Origin: Gammaproteobacteria bacterium
GTDB taxonomy: Bacteria; Pseudomonadota; Gammaproteobacteria; Xanthomonadales; Marinicellaceae
NCBI GenBank assembly: GCA_024280395.1
Contig: JAJRQG010000008.1
Location: 1 to 55,386 of the forward strand
Length of the DNA: 55,386 bases
Direction of reading: 5' to 3'
Shown: positions 16,400-25,889 of the stretch, one piece after another
Layout of the letters: each line of letters opens with the position of its first letter
How positions within the stretch are numbered: position 1 is the stretch's first letter
Program-made: the position numbers and the translations under genes
Notes under the pieces: model-generated
Databases searched by the model: none
The model's input: only the letters and a program-made list of their open reading frames with translations
What the model was told of the DNA's origin: nothing

Positions 16400-16888
16400 A
16401 TGTCATACAAAACTACAGAAATAAAAACAAAAGATCAATCAAAGTTTTATCAATTGCTAATTCAACAAGTTGAAGGATTGTTGTCTATGGAAAATGACTT
16501 GATTGCCAACGCTGCCAATTTCTCAAGTTTACTTTATCATACACTTGAGCAAGTTAACTGGGTTGGCTTTTATTTTCTCAAAGACAATGAACTGGTTTTG
16601 GGCCCCTTTCAAGGGCAAGTGGCTTGTACTCGCATTCCTTTGGGACAAGGTGTTTGTGGTACTGCATTTAGCCAAAACAAGACATTGAGGATTAAGGATA
16701 TAAATGAATTTAAAGGGCATATTGCTTGCGATTCTGCCAGTGCCTCAGAAATGGTGATTCCATTAACAGTAGATGGTGAAATAATTGGTGTATTGGATAT
16801 TGACAGCCCTGTTTTAGATAGATTTGATGCTCTTGACCAAACAAGATTAGAAGCTGTCGCAAATGTTTTTGCCAAAAAAGTACAGTAA
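16400..16888 (+). CDS. msrC: Free methionine-(R)-sulfoxide reductase (GAF domain)
   Basis: A 162-residue single GAF domain of the YebR/fRMsr family, which reduces free methionine-R-sulfoxide in the cytoplasm using thioredoxin. The three conserved cysteines are present: GQVAC (resolving), GVCG and GHIACDSASASEMVIPL (catalytic), together with NWVGFYFL and GVLDIDSP. The length and N-terminus match the family, so the ATG at 16400 is kept, but it follows directly on the T tract of the mscL terminator and has no Shine-Dalgarno. Expression may depend on read-through or on a promoter hidden in the terminator region. Confidence 0.9.
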   Translation: MSYKTTEIKTKDQSKFYQLLIQQVEGLLSMENDLIANAANFSSLLYHTLEQVNWVGFYFLKDNELVLGPFQGQVACTRIPLGQGVCGTAFSQNKTLRIKDINEFKGHIACDSASASEMVIPLTVDGEIIGVLDIDSPVLDRFDALDQTRLEAVANVFAKKVQ

Positions 16889-16990
16889 TTTAATACTTAA
16901 AGTTCATTGTTTTCGCCTTGTAAAAATAATCCTTCATCATGAATGCCTTTTCCTTTATGCTAGTGGACAGTATAAAAAGGCACGAAGAGC

Positions 16991-18004
16991 ATGAACAACA
17001 AAAGACAACAAATTTTTTCTTGGCAACAGCAAGGTCACATTGATGCGGCCAACATAGATCAGGCGATAAAGGTGGCACAGGCCAATCACTCTCCCCAGCA
17101 ATGGCAAACATTTATCAGTCAATTACTATTGTGGTTGGGACTAACAGCCATTGCCATTGGTACCATTTTTTTCTTTGCCTACAATTGGGGAGACTTATCT
17201 ACATTTCAAAAATTTGCTTTGATTCAAGGATTGTTACTCATTACTGCATTTTCCTACTCTCAAACCGAACCTCAGTCTAATTTCAGTACCGCCATTTTAT
17301 TTTTTATGGCAATATTAATAGGTTCTCTGTTTGCTCTGTTTGGGCAAACTTATCAAACCGGCAAGGATCCTTGGCAACTTTTCTTGCTTTGGACTCTATT
17401 TATAACTCCTTTGGCGTTAACTTCAAAAAGCAGTAGCCTGTGGTTGTTGTGGTTAGGATTGGCAAACTTGACGTTGTTTTTATACTTTGAAACCAGACAT
17501 GGTCTATTTGGAATCATCTTGCAGAACGAACGCAGAGTCCTATTTTATGCTTTGTTAAATTTAATTCCTGCTATTGTATTTGAATTTTTATACGTGAAGA
17601 AATTAATCTCCTATAGAATTGCCTCGCAAGTGGCGCTAATTGCAGCAATGGTAGCCTTTACTTGGGTTAGCCTTTATTCAGTTTTTGAATTTTATGGTGC
17701 CAATAATAAAAGCTATGATTTGATTGTCTATTTGGTGTGGATGGCGGGTGTTTACTATTTCTATCGATTAAAAGCAATCGATGTACTAATTTTATCTAGT
17801 TGGGTAGTGAGTGGTATTGTCTTTATCTTGGCTGTCGTTGCTAGGGGAATCGGAGACAATCTTGATGAAGGAACATTATTATTAATGGCTATATTATTAA
17901 TTGCCTTGTCTACTACAGGTGTCAAATGGCTGATGAATCTTCTTAAACACGAAAACATAAATGCAAATAAACCTGAAGGGATCGAAAAAGGAGAGATAAT
18001 ATGA
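16991..18004 (+). CDS. DUF2157 multi-pass membrane protein
   Basis: A 337-residue inner-membrane protein with a short soluble N-terminus (residues 1-40, IFSWQQQGHIDAANIDQAI) and about eight to ten hydrophobic helices. The N-terminal helix-turn region ahead of a TM bundle is the DUF2157 pattern. The family has no established biochemical function. It overlaps the next gene by four bases (ATGA), and members commonly stand beside DUF4401 and GDYXXLXY genes, as here. This strongly suggests a membrane complex made of the products. Confidence 0.72.
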   Translation: MNNKRQQIFSWQQQGHIDAANIDQAIKVAQANHSPQQWQTFISQLLLWLGLTAIAIGTIFFFAYNWGDLSTFQKFALIQGLLLITAFSYSQTEPQSNFSTAILFFMAILIGSLFALFGQTYQTGKDPWQLFLLWTLFITPLALTSKSSSLWLLWLGLANLTLFLYFETRHGLFGIILQNERRVLFYALLNLIPAIVFEFLYVKKLISYRIASQVALIAAMVAFTWVSLYSVFEFYGANNKSYDLIVYLVWMAGVYYFYRLKAIDVLILSSWVVSGIVFILAVVARGIGDNLDEGTLLLMAILLIALSTTGVKWLMNLLKHENINANKPEGIEKGEII

Positions 18005-19596
18005 GTGCACTACAATTATGGAATTTGTTGTCCAACAACCAAATGGTTTCAGGCGATAAACCTGAAAATGACCATGTACTAATTCCTTGGTATATTCGTT
18101 TTATTCAAGGCTTTGCTGGCTGGTTGGCAGCCATATTCATCATGGTGTTCTTTGCTGTATTTTTCAGCTTCTTGTTTAAAAAACCCGCTGGAGGACTAGT
18201 GGTTGCATTGGGTTTACTTTGCTCTGTTGCAGGATATGTAATTATTAGAGTCAAACAAAACGACTTTATCGACCAATTAGGCATGGCGTTTAGTTTGTGC
18301 GGCCAACTGTTGTTCTCATTCGGAATCTTTTTCTTCTTAAAGATTAACACAACAACAGGGGCATTTATTCTTGGCACTTATCAGTTGACACTGGCTTGGT
18401 TAATACCCCAATACGCCCACCGATTGTTGTCGACTGCCTTTGGCTTGTTCGCTTTATTGGTTGTGGTAAATTCCATGGGATATTATGGTATTGGGACGGC
18501 TCTTACTGCTGTATTATTTAGCCTTATTTGGATAAAAGAAAAACACTGGGCAGAAAATTATCAAAAATGGGAGCCCATAGGTCTGGGTATTGCGTTTACC
18601 ATCATATTCAGCAGCAGTTTTTTAATCACAGGAAAACACCTACTTAGAGAAACCTATCGCCACAACACGGGTTGGTTATTTGAACATGCTGAACTTGTCA
18701 GTAGTTTACTGGTTTCTTTGGTTTTTCTTAATCTGATTTTCACCTTATTAAAAGAATACAAGACACAACTTAACTCAAAAACAGCCATTTTAAGTTTTCT
18801 TGCCGCTACTGGACTCATTTTAATCAGTTTCAAAATTTATGGAATCAGCACAGGGTTATTGATAGTCTTGGTTGGTTTTGCACGACATAGAATTTTGCTA
18901 ATTACATTAGGCATTATGTCTATGCTAAGTTTTTTCTCATGGTATTATTACAATTTACAAGCCACCTTATTGTTTAAGTCTATTGTATTGGTGGTTTTAG
19001 GATTAATCCTGTTGGTTGCTTGGTTTGGGTTAAATTACATTTATAAAAACAAGCATGCACAGCAAAGCAAGAAATTTAAATTAAAGTCCATAAACAAAAA
19101 CAAGTGGCTGGGATTGACAACAATTCTAGCAACTTTGGTCATCATTAACATCAATATCAGTAAGAAAGAAGCACTTATAGAAACTGGTGAGGTACTGTTA
19201 TTGAAACTCGCGCCAGTTGATCCCAGGTCTATTATGCAGGGTGATTATATGAGATTAAGATTTGATCTGGCCAACAAAATTGCAACAGTCATTAGAGAAA
19301 ATAACAAAAACAACACTCTTCCAATTTATCTTCAAGGAAGAGCAATCATTGCAAAAGACAGTAATAATATCGTTTCTTTTGTGGCTCTTTTTGAGGATCA
19401 AACATTAAAACCAAGTCAAAGGCTAATGCCGTATAAATACCGCAATGGCCAAGTGAAATTCACCACCAACGCCTTCTTTTTTCAAGAAGGACAAGCAAGC
19501 CATTTCCAACAATCAGAATATGGAGAATTTAAAATGTCTAAAGATGGAGATATTCTATTGGTCAATATGGTCGATAAAGATTTGAATATTCTATAA
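18001..19596 (+). CDS. DUF4401-GDYXXLXY fusion membrane protein
   Basis: A 531-residue protein. Residues about 30-350 form a multi-pass membrane region of DUF4401 type. Then comes a basic linker (KNKHAQQSKKFKLKSINKNK), another TM (about 366-384), and a C-terminal periplasmic domain with VDPRSIMQGDYMRLRFDLANKI, the signature G-D-Y-x-x-L-x-Y-like motif (here GDYMRLRF, final Tyr replaced by Phe). In most genomes I know these two parts are separate adjacent genes. Here they form one reading frame with no break. Function unknown. Co-translated with the DUF2157 gene. Confidence 0.72.
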   Translation: MSALQLWNLLSNNQMVSGDKPENDHVLIPWYIRFIQGFAGWLAAIFIMVFFAVFFSFLFKKPAGGLVVALGLLCSVAGYVIIRVKQNDFIDQLGMAFSLCGQLLFSFGIFFFLKINTTTGAFILGTYQLTLAWLIPQYAHRLLSTAFGLFALLVVVNSMGYYGIGTALTAVLFSLIWIKEKHWAENYQKWEPIGLGIAFTIIFSSSFLITGKHLLRETYRHNTGWLFEHAELVSSLLVSLVFLNLIFTLLKEYKTQLNSKTAILSFLAATGLILISFKIYGISTGLLIVLVGFARHRILLITLGIMSMLSFFSWYYYNLQATLLFKSIVLVVLGLILLVAWFGLNYIYKNKHAQQSKKFKLKSINKNKWLGLTTILATLVIININISKKEALIETGEVLLLKLAPVDPRSIMQGDYMRLRFDLANKIATVIRENNKNNTLPIYLQGRAIIAKDSNNIVSFVALFEDQTLKPSQRLMPYKYRNGQVKFTTNAFFFQEGQASHFQQSEYGEFKMSKDGDILLVNMVDKDLNIL

Positions 19597-19611
19597 TGCA
19601 AAACGATAAAC

Positions 19612-20115
19612 TTAAACCAATACCACTCGATTACACTCTGGTGGCTTTTGTGCAATAATTGCTGCTCCCGTGTTGATTAAGGTTTCTTCAAAGGTATCAT
19701 CATTCTGATAGGAAGACACCCCAAAAGTTGCCGTAATGCCATAATCAAAATCCTCAATTTCAATGGCAGCATCAGCAATCTTATGCCGAAGATTTTCAGC
19801 CACTCCATAAGCTTGATTGGCATTGGTCTGAGGCAGTAAAATTAAAAATTCATTACCAGCCCATCTTGCAACCATGTCTGTATTGCGCAAATTTTCTTTC
19901 AAGCGATTACTGATCTCTACTAAAATACCATCCCTGTGAGAATATTTGTTTTTAACAATTTTAAAAGAATCTAAGACAACCATTATTAGAGCAGTATCTA
20001 AGCTCTCTTCACGTCTATTTTTATCATTTAAATCGACCTGCTCCAATAGTTTGCGTCGATTGGGCAAGCCAGTTAATATATCAGTCATCACTTTTCTATT
20101 GATTTTCGCTTTCAT
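19612..20115 (-). CDS. Stand-alone degenerate GGDEF-domain protein
   Basis: A 167-residue protein made only of a GGDEF domain, beginning with DILTGLPNRRKLLEQ, the conserved domain start. Active diguanylate cyclases make c-di-GMP from GTP. Here the signature is AGNEF (residues 86-90) in place of GGDEF. The metal-binding first Asp of the LDIDHFK motif is Val47 (VVLDSFK), and the Asp of the following GD motif, used for guanine binding, is replaced (HRDGIL). Catalysis is therefore unlikely. No sensor domain or TM is present, and there is no EAL domain. It could be a former cyclase acting by protein contact. It is convergent with the DUF4401-fusion gene and has a GGGAG ribosome binding site. Confidence 0.8.
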   Translation of the reverse strand: MKAKINRKVMTDILTGLPNRRKLLEQVDLNDKNRREESLDTALIMVVLDSFKIVKNKYSHRDGILVEISNRLKENLRNTDMVARWAGNEFLILLPQTNANQAYGVAENLRHKIADAAIEIEDFDYGITATFGVSSYQNDDTFEETLINTGAAIIAQKPPECNRVVLV

Positions 20116-20303
20116 GTTGTTACTCCCTTATTGATATTGATCACAATAAAACACAACAAAAGTATAACTGACTAGTCAAACACAAGTAAATACCAGTTAG
20201 TCCATAATATCTACAATCCATGAAATTTGACTCACAAATGGCCTAACACCTATTAAATCATCCAAAAGTGACTTTTATTTTCATACACAGACATTCACAA
20301 GTT

Positions 20304-21692
20304 TCAAATAACTCTTGAAAACCTCTGGGTAGTTTGCTTACGCAGATAAACATCGAATACCATACAAATATGGCGCACCAGTATTCTTCCTGCGGAAGTG
20401 ACACTGATAGAAGACTCTGTCATTTCAAGCAAGCCATCGACCTGCATTGCTTTAAGTTCTTTGATTTCTCGTGCAAAATAGTCTTGGAAATTGATGCTAA
20501 ATGACTCCTCAATTTGTTTGAAGTCCAACGAGAATTGGCAAGCAATTTGTTGAATAACTTCTTTTCTCAACACATCATCATCGTTTAATAAATAACCCCG
20601 ATAAATCGGCAGCTTATCATTGTCCAAAATGGCATAGTATTGTTCTGTGGATTTTACATTTTGGCTAAATGAATGACTGACAGAACTGATGGATGAAACG
20701 CCCAATGCCACCAAGTCCAATTCGGCATGGGTGGTATAGCCTTGGAAATTTCTCTGCAATGTTCCGTTGGCTTGAGCAATGGCCAATTCATCATCGGGTT
20801 TGGCAAAGTGATCCATGCCGATATAGACATAACCCGCTGCAGTTAATTTCTCAATGCTCATTTGTAGGATGTCTAATTTTTCTTCCGGCTTGGGTAAATC
20901 TTCAACATTGATGCGTTTTTGCGGTGCAAATAAATGTGGCATGTGGGCATAGTTAAACACCGACAACCTATCTGGTGACATTTCAATGACTGCATCCACT
21001 GTTTTACCAAAACTTTCCAGTGTTTGAAATGGCAGGCCATAAATTAAATCAACACTGATTGATTTGGCATTAACCGATTTACAGGCATCAATAATAGATT
21101 GAGTCATTTCGGTGGGCTGAATACGGTTCACAGCTTTCTGTACAACAGGATTAACATCTTGCACACCCAATGAAAAACGGTTGAAGCCATAACCAGCTAA
21201 TTTTTTAATGCTGTCTTTGGTCACTGAACGGGGATCAATTTCTATCGAATAATCGCGTTGTTCTGTTTGGATCAAAGGAAAATGTTTGGCAATCAGCGCC
21301 ATCATTCTTTCAAACTGAGCATCGGTTAAAAAGGTCGGCGTGCCACCTCCAAAATGCATTTGTTCAACCAACCGATCTTTATCATAGAGCTTAGACACCA
21401 TCTCCATTTCTTTGTCCAAATAATCCAAATAGACATCGGCTTTGTCGCGTTTTTTGGTGGCGATTTTATTGCAAGCACAAAAGAAACACAAGGTATCACA
21501 AAAAGGGATATGAAAATATAGGCTAATGGGTTGACCCTTGTTGATTGCATTGCTCAATCTCGCCTGTTTGATATAATCATCTGCAGTAAATTTATCGTGA
21601 AAAACTACCGCGGTAGGGTACGATGTATATCGAGGCCCAGCTTGATCGTATTTTTTGATTAACTCTAAATTAAACTCAGGTTTTGTATTCAT
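20304..21692 (-). CDS. hemN: Oxygen-independent coproporphyrinogen III dehydrogenase
   Basis: HemN is the radical-SAM enzyme that oxidatively decarboxylates coproporphyrinogen III in heme synthesis without oxygen. From the ATG at 21692 it has 462 residues, the usual size. An upstream ATG at 21719 would add nine residues. The radical-SAM cluster ligands are C65, C69 and C72 in FCDTLCFFCAC, with the extra HemN cysteine C74 next to them. The conserved GPRYTSYPTA lies near residue 19, and GGGTPTFL binds SAM. The C-terminal HemN domain is present. An FNR-type box lies about 60 bp upstream, fitting induction at low oxygen. Confidence 0.95.
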   Translation of the reverse strand: MNTKPEFNLELIKKYDQAGPRYTSYPTAVVFHDKFTADDYIKQARLSNAINKGQPISLYFHIPFCDTLCFFCACNKIATKKRDKADVYLDYLDKEMEMVSKLYDKDRLVEQMHFGGGTPTFLTDAQFERMMALIAKHFPLIQTEQRDYSIEIDPRSVTKDSIKKLAGYGFNRFSLGVQDVNPVVQKAVNRIQPTEMTQSIIDACKSVNAKSISVDLIYGLPFQTLESFGKTVDAVIEMSPDRLSVFNYAHMPHLFAPQKRINVEDLPKPEEKLDILQMSIEKLTAAGYVYIGMDHFAKPDDELAIAQANGTLQRNFQGYTTHAELDLVALGVSSISSVSHSFSQNVKSTEQYYAILDNDKLPIYRGYLLNDDDVLRKEVIQQIACQFSLDFKQIEESFSINFQDYFAREIKELKAMQVDGLLEMTESSISVTSAGRILVRHICMVFDVYLRKQTTQRFSRVI

Positions 21693-21745
21693 TTTCTGTA
21701 ACTTTGAAAAAAACACCATCTTATATCAACTGCATATATGCAAAT

Positions 21746-21759
21746 ATGATTTAGGTCAA
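21746..21759 (-). promoter_or_regulatory. FNR/Anr-type box upstream of hemN
   Basis: The minus strand reads TTGACCTAAATCAT, matching 8 of the 10 defined bases of the FNR consensus TTGAT-N4-ATCAA. It is centred about 60 bp upstream of the hemN ATG. FNR-type control of hemN is well known in Escherichia and Pseudomonas. Confidence 0.65.
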
Positions 21760-21808
21760 TTATTGTAGATTTTAACTGAATTGAATCTGAATACCGACTT
21801 GCTGAAAT

Positions 21809-21838
21809 TTGACAGGAACACAATCCTTGCTCTAGGAT
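21809..21838 (+). promoter_or_regulatory. Sigma70-type promoter of the 21871 gene
   Basis: TTGACA (21809-21814) and TAGGAT (21833-21838) with 18-nt spacing, about 32 bases before the ATG. Confidence 0.55.
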
Positions 21839-21870
21839 AAAATCTCCCTTAAAACTAAAAAGAGAAATAT

Positions 21871-22296
21871 ATGAAAAAATTAATATTCATAACCCTAATA
21901 ACACTTTCTGTCACAGCCGTTTCTTCTCCCTATGTCAAACCATCCGAACCCAATGGAGTAGTCCGGTTTAATTACAGCGCAGTTGGAAATTCTTTTGGTG
22001 AAAGAATTTCTGCCGTATCATTGACTGAGGTTGATGGTGAAAGGGTACTTAGACGACGTGGAGCAGTATGGTTAAGCCCCGGCAAACATACTCTTCGAGT
22101 AGAAGTTAATGGCCCAAACCAAGTACTTGGCAGTAATCGATTTGTTAGAAGTCAAAGAAATAAAAACTCAATAGAACAAAAGACTGTAGATGTTGTTGTT
22201 GAAGAAGGAAAAATTTATTTTGTGGGTTTTGATTCCAGATCAAAAAACCCAAATGATTGGCAAACCGTCGTATGGGGAATTCAAGATATTCACTAA
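21871..22296 (+). CDS. Secreted hypothetical protein
   Basis: A 141-residue protein with a signal peptide (MKKLIFITLITLSVTAVSS) and a mature part of about 122 residues that looks all-beta: AVWLSPGKHTLRVEVNG in the middle and TVDVVVEEGKIYFVGFDS near the end. The layout of a pipe-like SPGKHTLRV strand followed by a GKIYFVGF strand resembles small periplasmic or lipoprotein beta-sandwich families (PEGA/DUF2846-like), but there is no lipobox cysteine and I cannot assign it. It has its own promoter and stands alone. An AGGAAACT/AGTTTCCT hairpin (22315-22350) follows the stop but lacks a T tract. Confidence 0.65.
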   Translation: MKKLIFITLITLSVTAVSSPYVKPSEPNGVVRFNYSAVGNSFGERISAVSLTEVDGERVLRRRGAVWLSPGKHTLRVEVNGPNQVLGSNRFVRSQRNKNSIEQKTVDVVVEEGKIYFVGFDSRSKNPNDWQTVVWGIQDIH

Positions 22297-22379
22297 GAAA
22301 CCTCCGATATATTTAGGAAACTTTGATATATATTATCTTCAGAGTTTCCTGAATCACTATTATTTCCCTATTTTAATGC

Positions 22380-23132
22380 CTATACGTACCCTGCTATCAT
22401 CACACGCTTTTTAAAGCGGTGTTGTTCATAAAAGTGGTCTTGAGGTTCTATCATTTTAACGTCTTTGAACCCTACTTTACGCATTATCCACATTAACGCT
22501 TCTATGCTGGGTGCCAAACAAATACCAGTGGTACTCATCTCCGGACCATGGGTTTCTTCGGTTTCATCAATAATGGCAAATGAACCCATCATGGGTTTAA
22601 CAAAAGTGTAGTTCCCCCAATCGAGTTGTCCTGATAAGTTAGGTGCGACTTGTGTTTCGATTAAACACACATCATTGCACAAAGCATGGGCTTTGCGTAT
22701 AGCCCCAACTGGATTTTCGAGGTGATAAATCAATCCCAACATCAAAACGATATCAAAGGTTCCTACCGATTTTGTGTCTATTTCATGTACATCTTGTACC
22801 CTAGAATAAAACTTATCAGCCAAACCCATACCAAAGGCAATTTCATTGGCATCATTAACATGCTCTTGCCTGGCTTCTAAGCCCAATACTTTGGTGCCTT
22901 TTTTTGCCAAATGACATGAAAAATAACCTTCATGACTGGCGATATCAACTGCTTTTATGTCATTCCATCTGCCTTCAAATCGTGGATTCAACACCGAATC
23001 CATCATTTCTAAGCGAGTTTTGTGCACCAATTGAGCTTCATCAGGAAGGTAACTTTCGGTAACTTTGCCATTGGGCAGTTCAAATTTATAAAACCATTTT
23101 CTGTCTAGGATTTTGTGTATTGGATTTGTCAT
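22380..23132 (-). CDS. Class I SAM-dependent methyltransferase
   Basis: A 250-residue protein with a Rossmann-type methyltransferase core: motif I VDIASHEGYFSCHLAKKG, the acidic end of strand 2 VLGLEARQ, and FDIVLMLGLIYHLENPVGAIRKA. The last segment resembles the CmoB/DUF1698 group, in which the LYHL-type motif is characteristic. The substrate is unknown. The gene follows the alpha/beta hydrolase by 9 nt in the aspS transcription unit. Confidence 0.75.
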   Translation of the reverse strand: MTNPIHKILDRKWFYKFELPNGKVTESYLPDEAQLVHKTRLEMMDSVLNPRFEGRWNDIKAVDIASHEGYFSCHLAKKGTKVLGLEARQEHVNDANEIAFGMGLADKFYSRVQDVHEIDTKSVGTFDIVLMLGLIYHLENPVGAIRKAHALCNDVCLIETQVAPNLSGQLDWGNYTFVKPMMGSFAIIDETEETHGPEMSTTGICLAPSIEALMWIMRKVGFKDVKMIEPQDHFYEQHRFKKRVMIAGYV

Positions 23133-23141
23133 AGTTTTTTC

Positions 23142-23801
23142 CTATTCTGATTCTTTTTCGTCCTGTTCTTTGGAATTGTTTAAAAAATCGCTAATCTTGT
23201 TTTTAATGCTTTTATGAAACAACATGCGAAAATGATTGGTTTTTTCAGTCATATGGATATCTATCCATTCGGCTTGAGTTTCTACCAGTGCCACCGTTCC
23301 ATCATTGGGTTCTGGTAATTTGGTGACCAGTTTAGAAATCCCGAGACCATTGGAAACACCTGCAATCATGCAAGAATTACGCAATACAGTGGGTTCTATC
23401 ACACCATTACTCAAGGGCTCTGCTGCATGGTTTAATAACCAAGCTCCCCATGTTTTTTGGCTCATGGCTTTTGCAGCTTGTGAACCGTTAACAGGTGAAC
23501 CTAGCATAACTAATTTACCGGTTTTTTTAATATTCGGCAGTGTCCGCATAGACAATATTCCACCCATAGAGTGTACCACCAAATGTACTGTCTCCTGAGT
23601 TCTTGAATTCACAAATGCTTGAAGCTTCTGCATGTTAAAATCAAAAGGCTTTCTAGTAGTTTTGTAGCCAAAACGATACACCCGAAAACCTTCGTTTTTT
23701 AGGTGTTTTGCAATCGACGCAAACGACCAACGGCTCATCCATAAGCCATGTACCAAAACAACTGCTTGGTTTGCTTTCGCTTGTGAAAACTGTTTATTCA
23801 T
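23142..23801 (-). CDS. Alpha/beta hydrolase (lipase/esterase-like)
   Basis: A 219-residue protein with the hydrolase oxyanion motif [14 protein letters not shown], nucleophile elbow HSMGG and [17 protein letters not shown], as in small bacterial lipase/acyltransferase-like hydrolases. The ATG at 23801 is chosen because it overlaps the aspS stop as ATGAATAA and has GAGGAAG just upstream. An in-frame ATG at 23858 inside aspS would add 19 residues of poor quality. No signal peptide is visible. It ends with an acidic tail ([10 protein letters not shown]). Co-translated with aspS. Confidence 0.8.
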   Translation of the reverse strand: MNKQFSQAKANQAVVLVHGLWMSRWSFASIAKHLKNEGFRVYRFGYKTTRKPFDFNMQKLQAFVNSRTQETVHLVVHSMGGILSMRTLPNIKKTGKLVMLGSPVNGSQAAKAMSQKTWGAWLLNHAAEPLSNGVIEPTVLRNSCMIAGVSNGLGISKLVTKLPEPNDGTVALVETQAEWIDIHMTEKTNHFRMLFHKSIKNKISDFLNNSKEQDEKESE

Positions 23802-25599
23802 CTTCCTCGCTGTCTTGCTCTTCATCTTCTTCAACTTCAGGATAAATGGCACGAACATGCACTTCTTCTAAATTCTTTTCAGAAATTTCAGAAGGAGCAG
23901 AAGTCATTGTACATACCGCAGATGATGTTTTAGGAAAAGCTATCACTTCACGAATAGAATCCGCTCCGCACATTAGCGCAGCCATTCTATCCAAGCCCAA
24001 AGCAATACCACCGTGTGGAGGGCAGCCATATTGTAATGCTTCAAGTAAAAATCCAAATTTTGCATCGGCTTCTTCTTTGCTAATGCCCAATAATTCCAAT
24101 ACTGCTGATTGCATGTCTTCTTGGTGAATACGAATCGAACCGCCGCCGAGCTCAACACCATTCATCACAATGTCATACCCCTTAGAAATTGACTCGCCTG
24201 GATTGTCTTGTAAATCTTGAACGCTACCAGTAGGTGCAGTAAATGGATGGTGAATGGCATCCCAGCGTTTTTCATCTTCGTTGTAATCAAACATAGGGAA
24301 ATCTACAACCCACAGAGGCTGCCATGATTTTTTAACGAGGCCCAAATCTTTACCGATTTTCAAACGCAATTCGCCCATATATTGAGTAACGGTTGCATAA
24401 TCACCAGCACCAAAGAACAACAAGTCACCATTTTCTGCGCCTGTTTTTTCTAAAATAGCAGTCAATGAATCGTCGTCCAAAAATTTAACAATTGGAGACT
24501 GCAAACCATCACGGCCATTTTCTTTGGCATTGACTTTAATCCAAGCCAAACCTCTTGCGCCATAACGGGCAACAAACGGCGCATAATCATCAATCTGTTT
24601 GCGTGACATTTTAGCACCTTGAGGGACTTTCAAAATAGTTACACGGCCTTTTGGATCGTTTGCGGGTGCTGCAAATACTTTGAATTCAACATTTTTCAAA
24701 GCATCCGCCACATCCACCAATTCTAAGTCAATACGCAAATCAGGTTTATCCGAACCATAACGATTCATGGCATCAGCATAGGTCATGCGCGGAAATGGGC
24801 TAACCAAATCAACATCCAAAACTTTTTTGAAAGTTGTGCGAATCATGGCCTCGCCCATATTCAAGATTTCTTCCTGATCAACAAAAGCCATTTCTATATC
24901 CAGCTGGGTGAATTCAGGCTGACGGTCTGCACGTAAATCTTCATCACGAAAACAACGGGCAATTTGATAATATCTATCCATGCCAGACATCATTAACAAC
25001 TGTTTAAATAATTGTGGAGATTGCGGCAAAGCATAAAATTTGGCTTGCTGAACGCGCGAAGGAACCAAGAAATCACGTGCACCTTCTGGTGTGGCCTTGG
25101 TTAAGATTGGCGTTTCCATATCCAAAAATTCCATATCATCCAAATAATTGCGCAATGTTCTGGTCAACTTACTGCGTAAGCGCATGTTCTTTTGCATTTC
25201 AGGGCGACGTAGATCTAAATAACGGTGCTTCAAGCGGATATTTTCGCCTGCAGTATCATCATCCAACATGAATGGTAATGGCTTTGATTTATTGAGTACT
25301 TCGTAGTTGTCCACAACCACTTCAATTTTTCCTGACTTTAAATTAGGGTTAGCTTGACCTTCAGGGCGATTGCGTACATGGCCTTTAACATGCAAACAAT
25401 ATTCATAACGGGCATCTTCAGCAATTTTGAAAGCGATCTCATTGTCCGGTTCTACCACCACTTGCAATATGCCTGAGTGATCACGCAAGTCGATAAAAAT
25501 AACACCACCGTGATCGCGGCGTTTGTCCACCCAACCACAAACTTCAACTTGTTGATCTAACTTTAATTCTGTTACATTTCCACACAGATCACTACGCAT
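23794..25599 (-). CDS. aspS: Aspartate--tRNA ligase
   Basis: A 601-residue bacterial-type AspRS. It has an N-terminal OB-fold anticodon-binding domain ([26 protein letters not shown]), class II motif 2 ([26 protein letters not shown]), the bacterial GAD insertion domain, and motif 3 ([15 protein letters not shown]). The C-terminus ends in a very acidic run ([13 protein letters not shown]) beyond the usual end of the enzyme. The absence of asparaginyl/glutaminyl amidation genes nearby says nothing about discrimination. It heads a unit with the alpha/beta hydrolase and the methyltransferase. Confidence 0.97.
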   Translation of the reverse strand: MRSDLCGNVTELKLDQQVEVCGWVDKRRDHGGVIFIDLRDHSGILQVVVEPDNEIAFKIAEDARYEYCLHVKGHVRNRPEGQANPNLKSGKIEVVVDNYEVLNKSKPLPFMLDDDTAGENIRLKHRYLDLRRPEMQKNMRLRSKLTRTLRNYLDDMEFLDMETPILTKATPEGARDFLVPSRVQQAKFYALPQSPQLFKQLLMMSGMDRYYQIARCFRDEDLRADRQPEFTQLDIEMAFVDQEEILNMGEAMIRTTFKKVLDVDLVSPFPRMTYADAMNRYGSDKPDLRIDLELVDVADALKNVEFKVFAAPANDPKGRVTILKVPQGAKMSRKQIDDYAPFVARYGARGLAWIKVNAKENGRDGLQSPIVKFLDDDSLTAILEKTGAENGDLLFFGAGDYATVTQYMGELRLKIGKDLGLVKKSWQPLWVVDFPMFDYNEDEKRWDAIHHPFTAPTGSVQDLQDNPGESISKGYDIVMNGVELGGGSIRIHQEDMQSAVLELLGISKEEADAKFGFLLEALQYGCPPHGGIALGLDRMAALMCGADSIREVIAFPKTSSAVCTMTSAPSEISEKNLEEVHVRAIYPEVEEDEEQDSEEDE

Positions 25600-25775
25600 T
25601 TGCTTTACCTAATCAATAATTTTATTCGAACGAGCAATTTTACTGTTTCTTGTGGGTTTTTATAGTTTTTTAGGGAATATCTGAGTAATTAATACTGTTA
25701 TTTGGATGGTATAAGAAGATTTTGTATCAATAACTAATTTACTTCTTATTGAACAAAGTGCCTTGATATAATGTT

Positions 25776-25828
25776 ATTGCACACGTATACAACATATGGC
25801 AGTTCTTGCTTCCGTATAAATGTGCAAT
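25776..25828. other. Long imperfect hairpin in the aspS upstream gap
   Basis: ATTGCACACGTATA (25776-25789) pairs with TATAAATGTGCAAT (25815-25828) at 12 of 14 positions around a 25-nt loop. A TATAAT hexamer lies immediately before it on the plus strand. There is no T tract, so it is not a plain terminator. It could be a processing or protein-binding site, or a small RNA. The rest of the 290-bp gap shows nothing else clear. Confidence 0.35.
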
Positions 25829-25889
25829 TTGTAGTTAAGCTTTCAGGCAATGGAATTGAGCTCAGCTATTTTCTCATAGCAAAATTTAT

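Noticed and set aside
22315-22350. AGGAAACT/AGTTTCCT hairpin as a terminator
   Set aside because: No T tract follows and the loop is 20 nt, so terminator function is doubtful.
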